A DNA stretch of 64,000 nucleotides, from NCBI GenBank assembly GCA_001650955.1, contig LXYP01000013.1:1-64000 (forward strand), given 5' to 3'. The DNA is from Sphingomonadales bacterium EhC05. GTDB lineage: Bacteria; Pseudomonadota; Alphaproteobacteria; Sphingomonadales; Sphingomonadaceae. This document shows, one piece after another, positions 53,632 to 61,126 of this stretch (positions are counted from its first letter, which is position 1; every line of letters starts with the position of its first letter). The translations under genes were made by a program, and so were the position numbers. The notes under the pieces are model-generated. The model was not told the origin of the DNA, did not search any database, and saw only the letters and a list, made by a program, of their open reading frames with translations.

Positions 53632-54723
53632 ATGACCTCAAGCATCATCATCGTTGGATTGCTCACCCCCCTTGCCATCTCCGCGGCGTCGGTTCCGCAG
53701 CCAGGCGAGATTCGCATTTTCAAAGACTGGGCCGTGGGCTGCGACAATCGCGGGACGTGCAAAGCTGTTTCGCTGGTGCCTGATGACCGCGGCGCGAGCT
53801 ATGACCAATGGGCCGGTCCAATCACCTTGCTCCGCACCGCAGATGGCTCGGATATCCTGAAAATTCGGGCACTGTTTCCGGCCAAGGATATCGATCGATA
53901 TGTGATGACCGTTGACGGGAAACGCGTCGATACGGGGCGTGTTGTCCACGGCGACTATCCGATAGAAATCGTCGGCGAAGATGCAAAAAAAGTTGCTGCC
54001 GCGATCATCAATGGCAATCAGCTGGTGATCACCGGCCCCAATGACGCACATCTCACGCAAATTTCCCTCGCCGGTTCATCCGCGGCGCTCCGCTATCTCG
54101 ATATGCAGCAAAATCGCGCAGGCACCCAGAGCGCGCTGGTCGCGCAAGGTCGCCGGGCTTTCGAGCCACGAAAATCAAATATTCCAGTGATTGCGGTCGA
54201 CCAATGGGAAGCCTCCCAACGGACCCCGGAAGCAGATGATATTGTCGAATTTGTCGAAAGCTCGAAATGCAAGGATGACCGCTATGGCGTAGTTGAGGAC
54301 CAAGCCTATCCGCTGGGCAAACGGGGCAATATATATCGCGCGCTGGTCACAATCTCTTGCGGTTCCGGCGCCTATAATTTTTCGAGCGCGCCCTATATTG
54401 CTGAATATGTGGAGAATGAGCAGTCAGCGACTGGCTGGACCTTCACAGCGGCAAAATTCGATCGACAGCCCAGCTGGGGCGGCGAAGGTACGGACCCTTT
54501 GCTGGTCAACGCAAGCTGGGACGAGCGGGACCAGACCTTGAGCAGCTATGGCAAGGGCCGCGGACTCGGCGATTGCGGCAGCGCGGAAAATTATATTTGG
54601 GACGGCGAGATGTTCCGGCTGATGGACGCAAGTGCAATGCCCGAATGCCGTGGCGCCTATGATTGGATCACGACATGGCAGGCGAAATATCGGAAGATTG
54701 AACAGACCGCTGCGACCGAGTGA
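53632..54723 (+). CDS. DUF1176 secreted protein
   Basis: The 363-residue protein has an N-terminal signal peptide (about residues 1-20) and the DUF1176 pattern: EIRIFKDWAVGCDNRGTCKA, PNDAHLTQISLAGSSAALRY, and C-terminal GLGDCGSAENYIWDG with several cysteines likely to be disulfide-bonded in the periplasm. Function is unknown. Convergent with egtD (5-base gap between stops). Confidence 0.87.
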   Translation: MTSSIIIVGLLTPLAISAASVPQPGEIRIFKDWAVGCDNRGTCKAVSLVPDDRGASYDQWAGPITLLRTADGSDILKIRALFPAKDIDRYVMTVDGKRVDTGRVVHGDYPIEIVGEDAKKVAAAIINGNQLVITGPNDAHLTQISLAGSSAALRYLDMQQNRAGTQSALVAQGRRAFEPRKSNIPVIAVDQWEASQRTPEADDIVEFVESSKCKDDRYGVVEDQAYPLGKRGNIYRALVTISCGSGAYNFSSAPYIAEYVENEQSATGWTFTAAKFDRQPSWGGEGTDPLLVNASWDERDQTLSSYGKGRGLGDCGSAENYIWDGEMFRLMDASAMPECRGAYDWITTWQAKYRKIEQTAATE

Positions 54724-54728
54724 TGGCT

Positions 54729-55688
54729 TCAGGGCGCGTGCTTGTATGGATGTGCCTCGACTAGCATCAGAGTGAAATAGTCCTTTTCATCACTCCATTC
54801 CTGCACCGGAGTCCAGCCACCCGCCCGCAACATGAGACGCGCATCGCGAATGCCATATTTGTGGCTGTTCTCAATATGGATTTTCTGACCGGCAGCGAGA
54901 TGATATTGCTCTCCGCCAATCGGCAATGTGACGTCCGCCTGCGCTTCGAGATAAATCTCGATCCGGGCATAAATATCGCTCCAAACCGCAACATGCCGGA
55001 ACTGATCGACGGCGATATTGCCATCCAGTTCACGATTGATCCGATGCAGCAGATTGAGCGAGAATTGCGCGGTCACGCCTGCGCTATCATCATAGGCCGC
55101 AACCAGAGTCGCGGGATCCTTGATCCGGTCAAAGCCGATCAGCAATTGTGCGCCTTCGCCCAGCGTCTCCCGCATGAAACGGAGCAGATCGACCGAAGTC
55201 CGAGCGATCATGTTACCGATGGTTGAACCAGGGAAAAATCCGAGCTTGGGTAGCGCAGCGACAGCTTCGGGCAATTCCACCCGTTTCATGAAATCGGCTT
55301 CCACTGGCAGGATCGGCAACTCCGGAAATTCTTTCTGCAAAAGTGATGCGCTATGTTCCAGAAAATCACCGGAAATATCTATCGGTACATAAGCCGCCGG
55401 ATCAATCGCATTAAGCAAATGCGGGGTCTTCGTTGAACTGCCGGAACCAAATTCGATGATCGCCCGGCCGGGACCGATAGATTTGGCAAAAGCCGCCTTA
55501 TTGGCCTTCAACAAATTTGTTTCGGTTCGCGTGGGATAATATTCCGAGAGATCTGTTATCTCTTCAAATAATTCCGAACCGCGCCGGTCATATAACCAGC
55601 GGGCGGGAATTGCATAAGTTTGCTCCGTAAAACAGCGCTGCACGTCCTTGCGAAAGGTATGATCGATAAGCGTAGTCGTCATGTCCAT
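54729..55688 (-). CDS. egtD: L-histidine N-alpha-methyltransferase EgtD
   Basis: The 319-residue SAM-dependent methyltransferase carries IPARWLYDRRGSELFEEIT and EYYPTRTETNLL, the SAM site IEFGSGSSTKTPHLL, and GFFPGSTIGNM in the histidine-binding region, matching EgtD/DUF2260. It converts histidine to hercynine. It follows egtB by 17 bases on the same strand; together they cover hercynine formation and sulfoxide synthesis of ergothioneine. Confidence 0.94.
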   Translation of the reverse strand: MDMTTTLIDHTFRKDVQRCFTEQTYAIPARWLYDRRGSELFEEITDLSEYYPTRTETNLLKANKAAFAKSIGPGRAIIEFGSGSSTKTPHLLNAIDPAAYVPIDISGDFLEHSASLLQKEFPELPILPVEADFMKRVELPEAVAALPKLGFFPGSTIGNMIARTSVDLLRFMRETLGEGAQLLIGFDRIKDPATLVAAYDDSAGVTAQFSLNLLHRINRELDGNIAVDQFRHVAVWSDIYARIEIYLEAQADVTLPIGGEQYHLAAGQKIHIENSHKYGIRDARLMLRAGGWTPVQEWSDEKDYFTLMLVEAHPYKHAP

Positions 55689-55705
55689 GAGGGAAGTCCT
55701 CGACC

Positions 55706-56878
55706 CTAAAGGTCCTTTGCCAGCCGCAGTCCGGTGAACTGCCAGCGCTGGTGGGGGTAGAAAAAATTGCGGTAACTGGGTCGGATATGACCTGGAGAAG
55801 TTGCGGTGCTGCCACCTTTCAGAACAAATTGTCCGGACATGAATTTGCCATTATATTCACCGACGGCGCCCGCTGCCGGTTTAAAGCCCGGATAGGGTCG
55901 ATAGGCGCTGCCGGTCCATTCCCAGACCTCGCCACTGTCGGTGAGCCCGTCGTTGGCGGCGACTTCCCATTCCGCTTCGGTCGGCAAACGCGCGCCCGCC
56001 CAAGTTGCATAGGCATCGGCTTCGTAGAGGCTGATATGCTTGACCGGTGCCAGCGGATCCAATGTGCGATTGCCCGCCAGACCAAATTCAGCCCAATCCA
56101 GATCGGAGGCATGGTTCCAGTATAGAGGCGCCTCAATGGCCTGATTCTGCACCCAGGCCCAACCATCGGAGAGCCAGTGGCGGGCGTCACGATAGCCACC
56201 GTCCTCGATGAATGCGAGCCATTCGCCGTTGGTCACCGGGCGATTGGCAAGCGCATGCGGATGCAGAAGCGCGTCATGGCGCGGGCCTTCGCAGTCAAAG
56301 CAGAAGTCCGCACCTTCATGCCCAATCCGATGAATACCGACATTGCCCTCAACCCATTGCATTGGCCGGGGTTCGACAGAGCGAACCGGGGCCAAAGCGG
56401 AATAAGCCGGCTTCAGGGGATTGCGAGAGAAGAGATGCAATATGTCGGTGAGCAGCAATTCCTGATGCTGTTGTTCATGGTGCAGGCCGAGTTCGACAAG
56501 GTCGAGCAAATGCTCCGGGAAACCATCCATGGCTTCCGTCATCGCCGCATCGACATGGGTGCGATATTGCAGGACGTCTTGCAACGACGGTCTGGTCAAC
56601 AGGCCCCGCTCGGGCCGGGCATGTCTTTCCCCTTCAGCCTCATAATAGCTGTTGAACAAATAGGGATATGTCGGATCGAACAACCGATAATCGGACGCAT
56701 GATCGCGCAACAGGAAAGTTTCAAAAAACCAGCTGGTGTGCGCCAAGTGCCATTTGGCCGGCGATGCATCATCCATCGATTGGGCCGTTGCATCGGCATC
56801 AGACAGATTCTGGACAAGAGCGCAGGAATGGCCCCGGACAATATGAAACTGCTCCAAGAGAGCCGCATATCTCGGCAA
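55706..56878 (-). CDS. egtB: ergothioneine sulfoxide synthase EgtB
   Basis: The start is a TTG at 56878 (AGGA four bases upstream); no in-frame ATG precedes it before a stop. The 390-residue protein has a DinB-like N-terminal domain with the iron His ligands in HLAHTSWFFETFLL and LGLHHEQQHQELL, then a formylglycine-generating-enzyme-like domain (RLPTEAEWEVAA, VWEWTGSAY, GGSTATSPGHIRPSYRNFF). It couples hercynine to a thiol using O2. Other egt genes (egtA, egtC, egtE) are not in the window, so the sulfur donor is uncertain. Confidence 0.92.
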   Translation of the reverse strand: MPRYAALLEQFHIVRGHSCALVQNLSDADATAQSMDDASPAKWHLAHTSWFFETFLLRDHASDYRLFDPTYPYLFNSYYEAEGERHARPERGLLTRPSLQDVLQYRTHVDAAMTEAMDGFPEHLLDLVELGLHHEQQHQELLLTDILHLFSRNPLKPAYSALAPVRSVEPRPMQWVEGNVGIHRIGHEGADFCFDCEGPRHDALLHPHALANRPVTNGEWLAFIEDGGYRDARHWLSDGWAWVQNQAIEAPLYWNHASDLDWAEFGLAGNRTLDPLAPVKHISLYEADAYATWAGARLPTEAEWEVAANDGLTDSGEVWEWTGSAYRPYPGFKPAAGAVGEYNGKFMSGQFVLKGGSTATSPGHIRPSYRNFFYPHQRWQFTGLRLAKDL

Positions 56879-57059
56879 ATTATCCTGTTCGACAGGCGCA
56901 TAAGCGGGACTGTTGGGTTGGCTAGCGATCAGTCCTACTCCGGCAATTCAAAATATAATTTATGTCGATGCTCAGAACATAGAGCGAACGCGCGTCAGGT
57001 CAACAACGGATATTTGCGCCAATTGGTTGCAAAATTATATCCTCCGATGCGCTTTGAGA

Positions 57060-57638
57060 CTATCGGGATGCACCGGGCACCCAGAGAATATCTGCTTTGC
57101 CGCCATCATTGAGCGCACGCGCGAGTACAAAAAGATAATCGGACAGCCTATTGACATAGGCAAGCGCCTGCGGATTGATCGTCATTTCCTGTGCTGCGCT
57201 GACCGCTTCACGTTCGGCCCGCCGCGCAGTCGCGCGCGCCAGATGAATTGTCGCCGCCGCTTTGCTGCCACCAGGCAGGATGAAACTGGTCAACGGGTCG
57301 AGGCGCTCATTGACCGTATCAATTTCCTGCTCGAGCCGATCGACCTGTGACGGCACGATCCGCAAGACCATTTCCGATGGCTCAAAATCATCGTCGGCTT
57401 CCGCTGGAGTCGCCAGGTCAGCGCCGAGATCAAACAGATCATTTTGAATGATACGAAGCGTCTTTACCAAAGCCTCATCGGCAATTTCACAAATGGCCAC
57501 ACCCAGCGTACTGTTCAGTTCATCAATATCGCCGATCGCAGCCATCCGTGGATGGTTCTTGGCTATGCGTGAGCCATCGACAAGACCGGTCGTGCCATCA
57601 TCACCTGTCTTGGTGTAAATTTTGTTGAGCTTAACCAT
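57060..57638 (-). CDS. cob(I)yrinic acid a,c-diamide adenosyltransferase (PduO type)
   Basis: The 192-residue protein has KIYTKTGDDGTTGLVDGSRI (ATP-binding N-terminus), NSTLGVAI and RATARRAEREAV with the conserved Arg, and CoA-like ending RLSDYLFVLARAL. It adenosylates cob(I)alamin to make coenzyme B12. The next gene downstream is egtB; the upstream neighbour is the HIG1 gene 9 bases away, a common pair in alphaproteobacteria. Confidence 0.92.
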   Translation of the reverse strand: MVKLNKIYTKTGDDGTTGLVDGSRIAKNHPRMAAIGDIDELNSTLGVAICEIADEALVKTLRIIQNDLFDLGADLATPAEADDDFEPSEMVLRIVPSQVDRLEQEIDTVNERLDPLTSFILPGGSKAAATIHLARATARRAEREAVSAAQEMTINPQALAYVNRLSDYLFVLARALNDGGKADILWVPGASR

Positions 57639-57647
57639 GAAGAAAGC

Positions 57648-57878
57648 TTAGCTCTGGCCACCAGCCAGAAGCAGCAGGACCACCACCAGGACAACCGCAA
57701 TCGCCTGATATTTGATCCGCGCAAACATCATTTCATTCTGCTTCTTGTGGCTGGCCGTTATACCATCGGCGTCGACATCATCCGGCTCCATATTGGCGAA
57801 GGCGATGAGCCCGCGCACCAGAGCAAAAACAACGGCTCCTGCCGTCAAAACGATCATTGCGATTAAAACATAGGTCAT
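57648..57878 (-). CDS. HIG1-domain twin-transmembrane protein
   Basis: The 76-residue protein has two membrane helices (about residues 3-25 and 55-73) joined by an acidic loop and the HIG1 signature HKKQNEMMFARIKYQA (Q-x3-Mx3R-x3-Q pattern). In mitochondria HIG1 proteins associate with cytochrome c oxidase supercomplexes; the bacterial role is less clear. It lies between GluQ-RS and the cobalamin adenosyltransferase. Confidence 0.82.
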   Translation of the reverse strand: MTYVLIAMIVLTAGAVVFALVRGLIAFANMEPDDVDADGITASHKKQNEMMFARIKYQAIAVVLVVVLLLLAGGQS

Positions 57879-57887
57879 GGGGTTTAC

Positions 57888-58784
57888 TTAGGCCTCCGTC
57901 AGGAAGATTCCAACCGGGAATATGCCCGATCGTAGTTCCTGGATGATCTTATGCCCGTCTACCGCTGCATGTCGCAATACGGACAAAGAGGCAGAATCTC
58001 GACTTTTCGCTAGTTTTCCGCCACTCTCATCGATCAGTATCGGATGATGGAGATAGATTGGGGCTGGCAAATTGAGCAGGGCCTGCAGCAAACTGTGGAT
58101 ATGGGTGGAAGCAAATAGATCCTGTCCGCGCACGACATGACTAATATCATCCCGCGCGTCATCCACCGTCACCGCCAGATGATAAGCAACCGGTGTTTCC
58201 TTGGGAATCAGGATAACATCGCCGAGGGCTTCAGGATCAGCAACCTGTTCACCGCGTCGCTCGTCCATCCAAGTCAGCGGTCCGGTTATCGCCAACGCGC
58301 GCTTCACGTCCAATCGCCAGCTATGGGCCTGCGTTTCCATCCGCGCACGAATCTCATCTGGCGGCAGATGTCGGCAGGTGCCGGCATAGATCGGACCGTC
58401 CGGTCCCTCCTTCTGCCATTGCTCTTTCTGTAGCTCGCGCATGCTCGCGCGGGTGCAGAAACACGGGTAGAGCAGATTCATCGCCTTCAGACGCGCAGCA
58501 GCTTGGACATAGCTGTCGAGCCGCGCCGACTGGAAACTAACCTCCCCATCCCAGTCCAGGCCCAGCCAGGTCAAATCAGCCAATATCGCCTCGACAAACT
58601 CCGGGCGGCTGCGTCCCGCATCGATATCTTCAATCCTCAGCAAGAACCGGCCGTCTCGCGCACGGGCATAGTCATGAGCAATCATCGCAGCATAAGCATG
58701 ACCCAGATGTAGTAGACCATTGGGGCTAGGCGCGAAGCGAACCACAACATCTTGGCCGACATCTGCACTTGACGTCAGCGGCAT
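57888..58784 (-). CDS. gluQ: glutamyl-Q tRNA(Asp) synthetase
   Basis: The 298-residue class I synthetase-like protein has the HIGH-type motif FAPSPNGLLHLGHAYA, a zinc site (CFCTR and YAGTC) and the KMSKS-type KLAKSRD. It lacks the anticodon-binding domain of GluRS, hence the short length. It attaches glutamate to the queuosine in tRNA(Asp). Its presence with QueF indicates that the host makes or salvages queuosine. Confidence 0.93.
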   Translation of the reverse strand: MPLTSSADVGQDVVVRFAPSPNGLLHLGHAYAAMIAHDYARARDGRFLLRIEDIDAGRSRPEFVEAILADLTWLGLDWDGEVSFQSARLDSYVQAAARLKAMNLLYPCFCTRASMRELQKEQWQKEGPDGPIYAGTCRHLPPDEIRARMETQAHSWRLDVKRALAITGPLTWMDERRGEQVADPEALGDVILIPKETPVAYHLAVTVDDARDDISHVVRGQDLFASTHIHSLLQALLNLPAPIYLHHPILIDESGGKLAKSRDSASLSVLRHAAVDGHKIIQELRSGIFPVGIFLTEA

Positions 58785-58874
58785 GATAATGTTCTTTGTC
58801 GAGATATTGTAACGACCATGTCATGTTCTTAGGGATAAAGGGCAGGCAGTAAAGGCTTAGGGAGACGCGAGACT

Positions 58875-59441
58875 ATGTACCACCCCGACCTGCTAAGGCA
58901 TCCAGAAAGCTGCCCCTCGCTTGTCCTCAACGCCGATTACACACCCTTATCCTATTACCCGCTCAGCCTATGGCCCTGGCAAACTGCAATTAAGGCGGTG
59001 TTTCTGGATCGGGTGAATATTGTTTCCAGCTATGAACGGGAAGTCCATAGTCCGAGTCTGGATATGAAAATTCCATCGGTCATTGCACTGAAAAATTATG
59101 TCAAACCTTCAGAATATCCGGCGTTCACGCGGTTCAATCTGTTTCTGCGCGACAAATTTGCTTGCCAATATTGCGGATCTGAACAGAATCTGACGTTTGA
59201 TCACGTCATTCCCCGCCGACAGAAAGGCCGTACAACATGGGAAAATGTTGCCACCGCCTGCCTGCCTTGCAATTTGAAAAAAGGCGGCCGCACGCCGCAG
59301 CAAGCGCATATGCAATTGCACCAGCGACCCATCAAGCCGACCAACTGGCAGCTCCAGGAACATGGCCGGGCCTTCCCGCCCAATTTCCTGCACGATACAT
59401 GGCATGACTGGCTCTATTGGGATATTGAGCTGGAAGGCTAG
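58875..59441 (+). CDS. HNH endonuclease-domain protein
   Basis: The 188-residue protein has an N-terminal SLVLNADYTPLSYYPLSLWP segment with WQTAIKAVFLDRV, and a zinc-finger HNH nuclease motif: CQYCGSEQNLTFDHVIPR, then WENVATACLPCNLKKG. This conserved alphaproteobacterial family is not part of a visible restriction system here. Its substrate is unknown. It is convergent with the porin gene (7 bases between stops). Confidence 0.88.
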   Translation: MYHPDLLRHPESCPSLVLNADYTPLSYYPLSLWPWQTAIKAVFLDRVNIVSSYEREVHSPSLDMKIPSVIALKNYVKPSEYPAFTRFNLFLRDKFACQYCGSEQNLTFDHVIPRRQKGRTTWENVATACLPCNLKKGGRTPQQAHMQLHQRPIKPTNWQLQEHGRAFPPNFLHDTWHDWLYWDIELEG

Positions 59442-59448
59442 TGCTTGA

Positions 59449-61005
59449 TTAGAAAGCCGCCTGAATGCCGACATTGAAGATGCTGGAGCGGGCGTCCCTG
59501 TCGGACCATGTGCTGCCATCCGGGAAATTGCCGCCGCTCAGGAAGTTCAGCGGCACATAGCCTTCCGTCCGGACAAACTCACCGAATAGATTGACGTTTG
59601 AAACAATATAGTGCGACGCGCCGACCACCCATTGGTTCTGGCGCTCCCAGGGCGCGCCATCATCGCCGGCCGTGAAATTGCTAAACTCCAGCGAGAGGTC
59701 CACCGGCATGCGTTCAAATGGCAACGAATATCGACCGCCGACCGTGAGTGCGCTCACCTTGCTCGCCGCAAATGCGCTCAGCGGGTTGGTTGGATCTGGC
59801 ACGGCGCTTCCGGGAAGCACTCTGGTTGTCGAAGCGAATTCTCCAAGCAATTTCAGACCGCCGAAATTGATCGTCCCATAAGCCGCCCAAGCGGGAACAT
59901 TATCTGCGCAAGGGTTGAAATGGAACACGGGGTAGGACTGACAATAGGTACTGCCATGAATATAGCTACCACCGGCCATCATGCTGAGACCATTGTCCAA
60001 GCTCAGCGTATAATTGCCATCGACGGCGAAATTATTGACTCGCGAGGGTGTCGAAGTGCCCTCGACCGGACTATTTGCCGCACGGAACTGAGCCCCGCCC
60101 TGAATGGCGGTTGCCCGAAGATGCAAGCCATTGCCAAAATAGCCCAAGGTCCCGGCATAGGCCAGCGGCGCAAAAGCGTGCCAATTTGTCGAATTGGTAA
60201 ACGGACTCACCGTATCATTGAGACCGAATGGCACATCCATCTTGCCGGCAGCGATGTAGACGGGCCGCTTGTCCAGATTGCCCCATAATATAAAGGCTTT
60301 GCGAACCTGCACCTGATTGCGGTTCAACGCCGTAATCGTTCCCTGACCAAAGCTCTGTTCTGGATTGTAGAGCATTTCCGCATAGGCCGTCAGGCTTGGC
60401 GTCAACTTTGCGGTCACTGCGGCCTGCGCGGAGTGCACAACAATTTCGGATGCCGTCTCACCAATCTGATTGGCAGAGGTCGGATGCCGCATCAGCCATG
60501 CAAATTTCGAATCACGATTGGTCTTTTGATAATTGGCCAAAACCGTAACACCGCCGCTAATCGTGACTCGGTCATCCAGCTGAGCCATCTGTTTGGCTTC
60601 GAGAATGAGCAGCGGTTTGGTATTCACATTCTCCGCATGATCCAGCATCTTGTAAGAATATTCAGAACTGGTTCCGATCAGGCCCCCCGACCGGTCCCGC
60701 GAAAGCTCCCGGGATTCAGCAGCATATGAACGTCTATCGGTCTCGGCAGTCGGCGGCGGTGGAGGCGGTGGGGGAGCCGCTGCGCTATATGGCAAACGCG
60801 CTGGGCCATCGGCCTCAAATTGCGCGCTATTATATCCGGTCTCATTTGACTGATTGGCTTCCAGCATCGCGATCAGGCGGGCGTTCATCGCCTCCAGTTT
60901 CGCGACCCTTTCTTCCAAATTTCCCGATCGATCTTGCGCAATTGCGGGAGAGGTTAAAGCGAGAAGCGGCAAAGACAGAATGGCTTTATAATATAGTGAT
61001 TTCAT
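59449..61005 (-). CDS. outer-membrane porin-like beta-barrel protein (LbtU-like)
   Basis: The start at 61005 (MKSLYYKAILSLPLLALTSP) gives a 518-residue preprotein. After the signal peptide come a short coiled-coil (NLEERVAKLEAMNARLIAML) and an eight-proline stretch (PPPPPPPP, at about residues 79-86). A long beta-barrel domain follows (DRVTISGGVTVLANYQK through SIFNVGIQAAF, ending in Phe). The architecture resembles LbtU-type siderophore porins and other trimeric coiled-coil-anchored porins; I hold the subfamily loosely. Divergent from ppc. Confidence 0.75.
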   Translation of the reverse strand: MKSLYYKAILSLPLLALTSPAIAQDRSGNLEERVAKLEAMNARLIAMLEANQSNETGYNSAQFEADGPARLPYSAAAPPPPPPPPTAETDRRSYAAESRELSRDRSGGLIGTSSEYSYKMLDHAENVNTKPLLILEAKQMAQLDDRVTISGGVTVLANYQKTNRDSKFAWLMRHPTSANQIGETASEIVVHSAQAAVTAKLTPSLTAYAEMLYNPEQSFGQGTITALNRNQVQVRKAFILWGNLDKRPVYIAAGKMDVPFGLNDTVSPFTNSTNWHAFAPLAYAGTLGYFGNGLHLRATAIQGGAQFRAANSPVEGTSTPSRVNNFAVDGNYTLSLDNGLSMMAGGSYIHGSTYCQSYPVFHFNPCADNVPAWAAYGTINFGGLKLLGEFASTTRVLPGSAVPDPTNPLSAFAASKVSALTVGGRYSLPFERMPVDLSLEFSNFTAGDDGAPWERQNQWVVGASHYIVSNVNLFGEFVRTEGYVPLNFLSGGNFPDGSTWSDRDARSSIFNVGIQAAF

Positions 61006-61126
61006 CGACTCACATCTTTTTTTTGGTTTACCAGGCCGACTTGCCACGAATTTACGAGAATATGGTTAACGCGCTGATAGATTGTTGCCCATTGACGAAC
61101 CGTGGGTTGCAGCTAAGCATGCTGAC

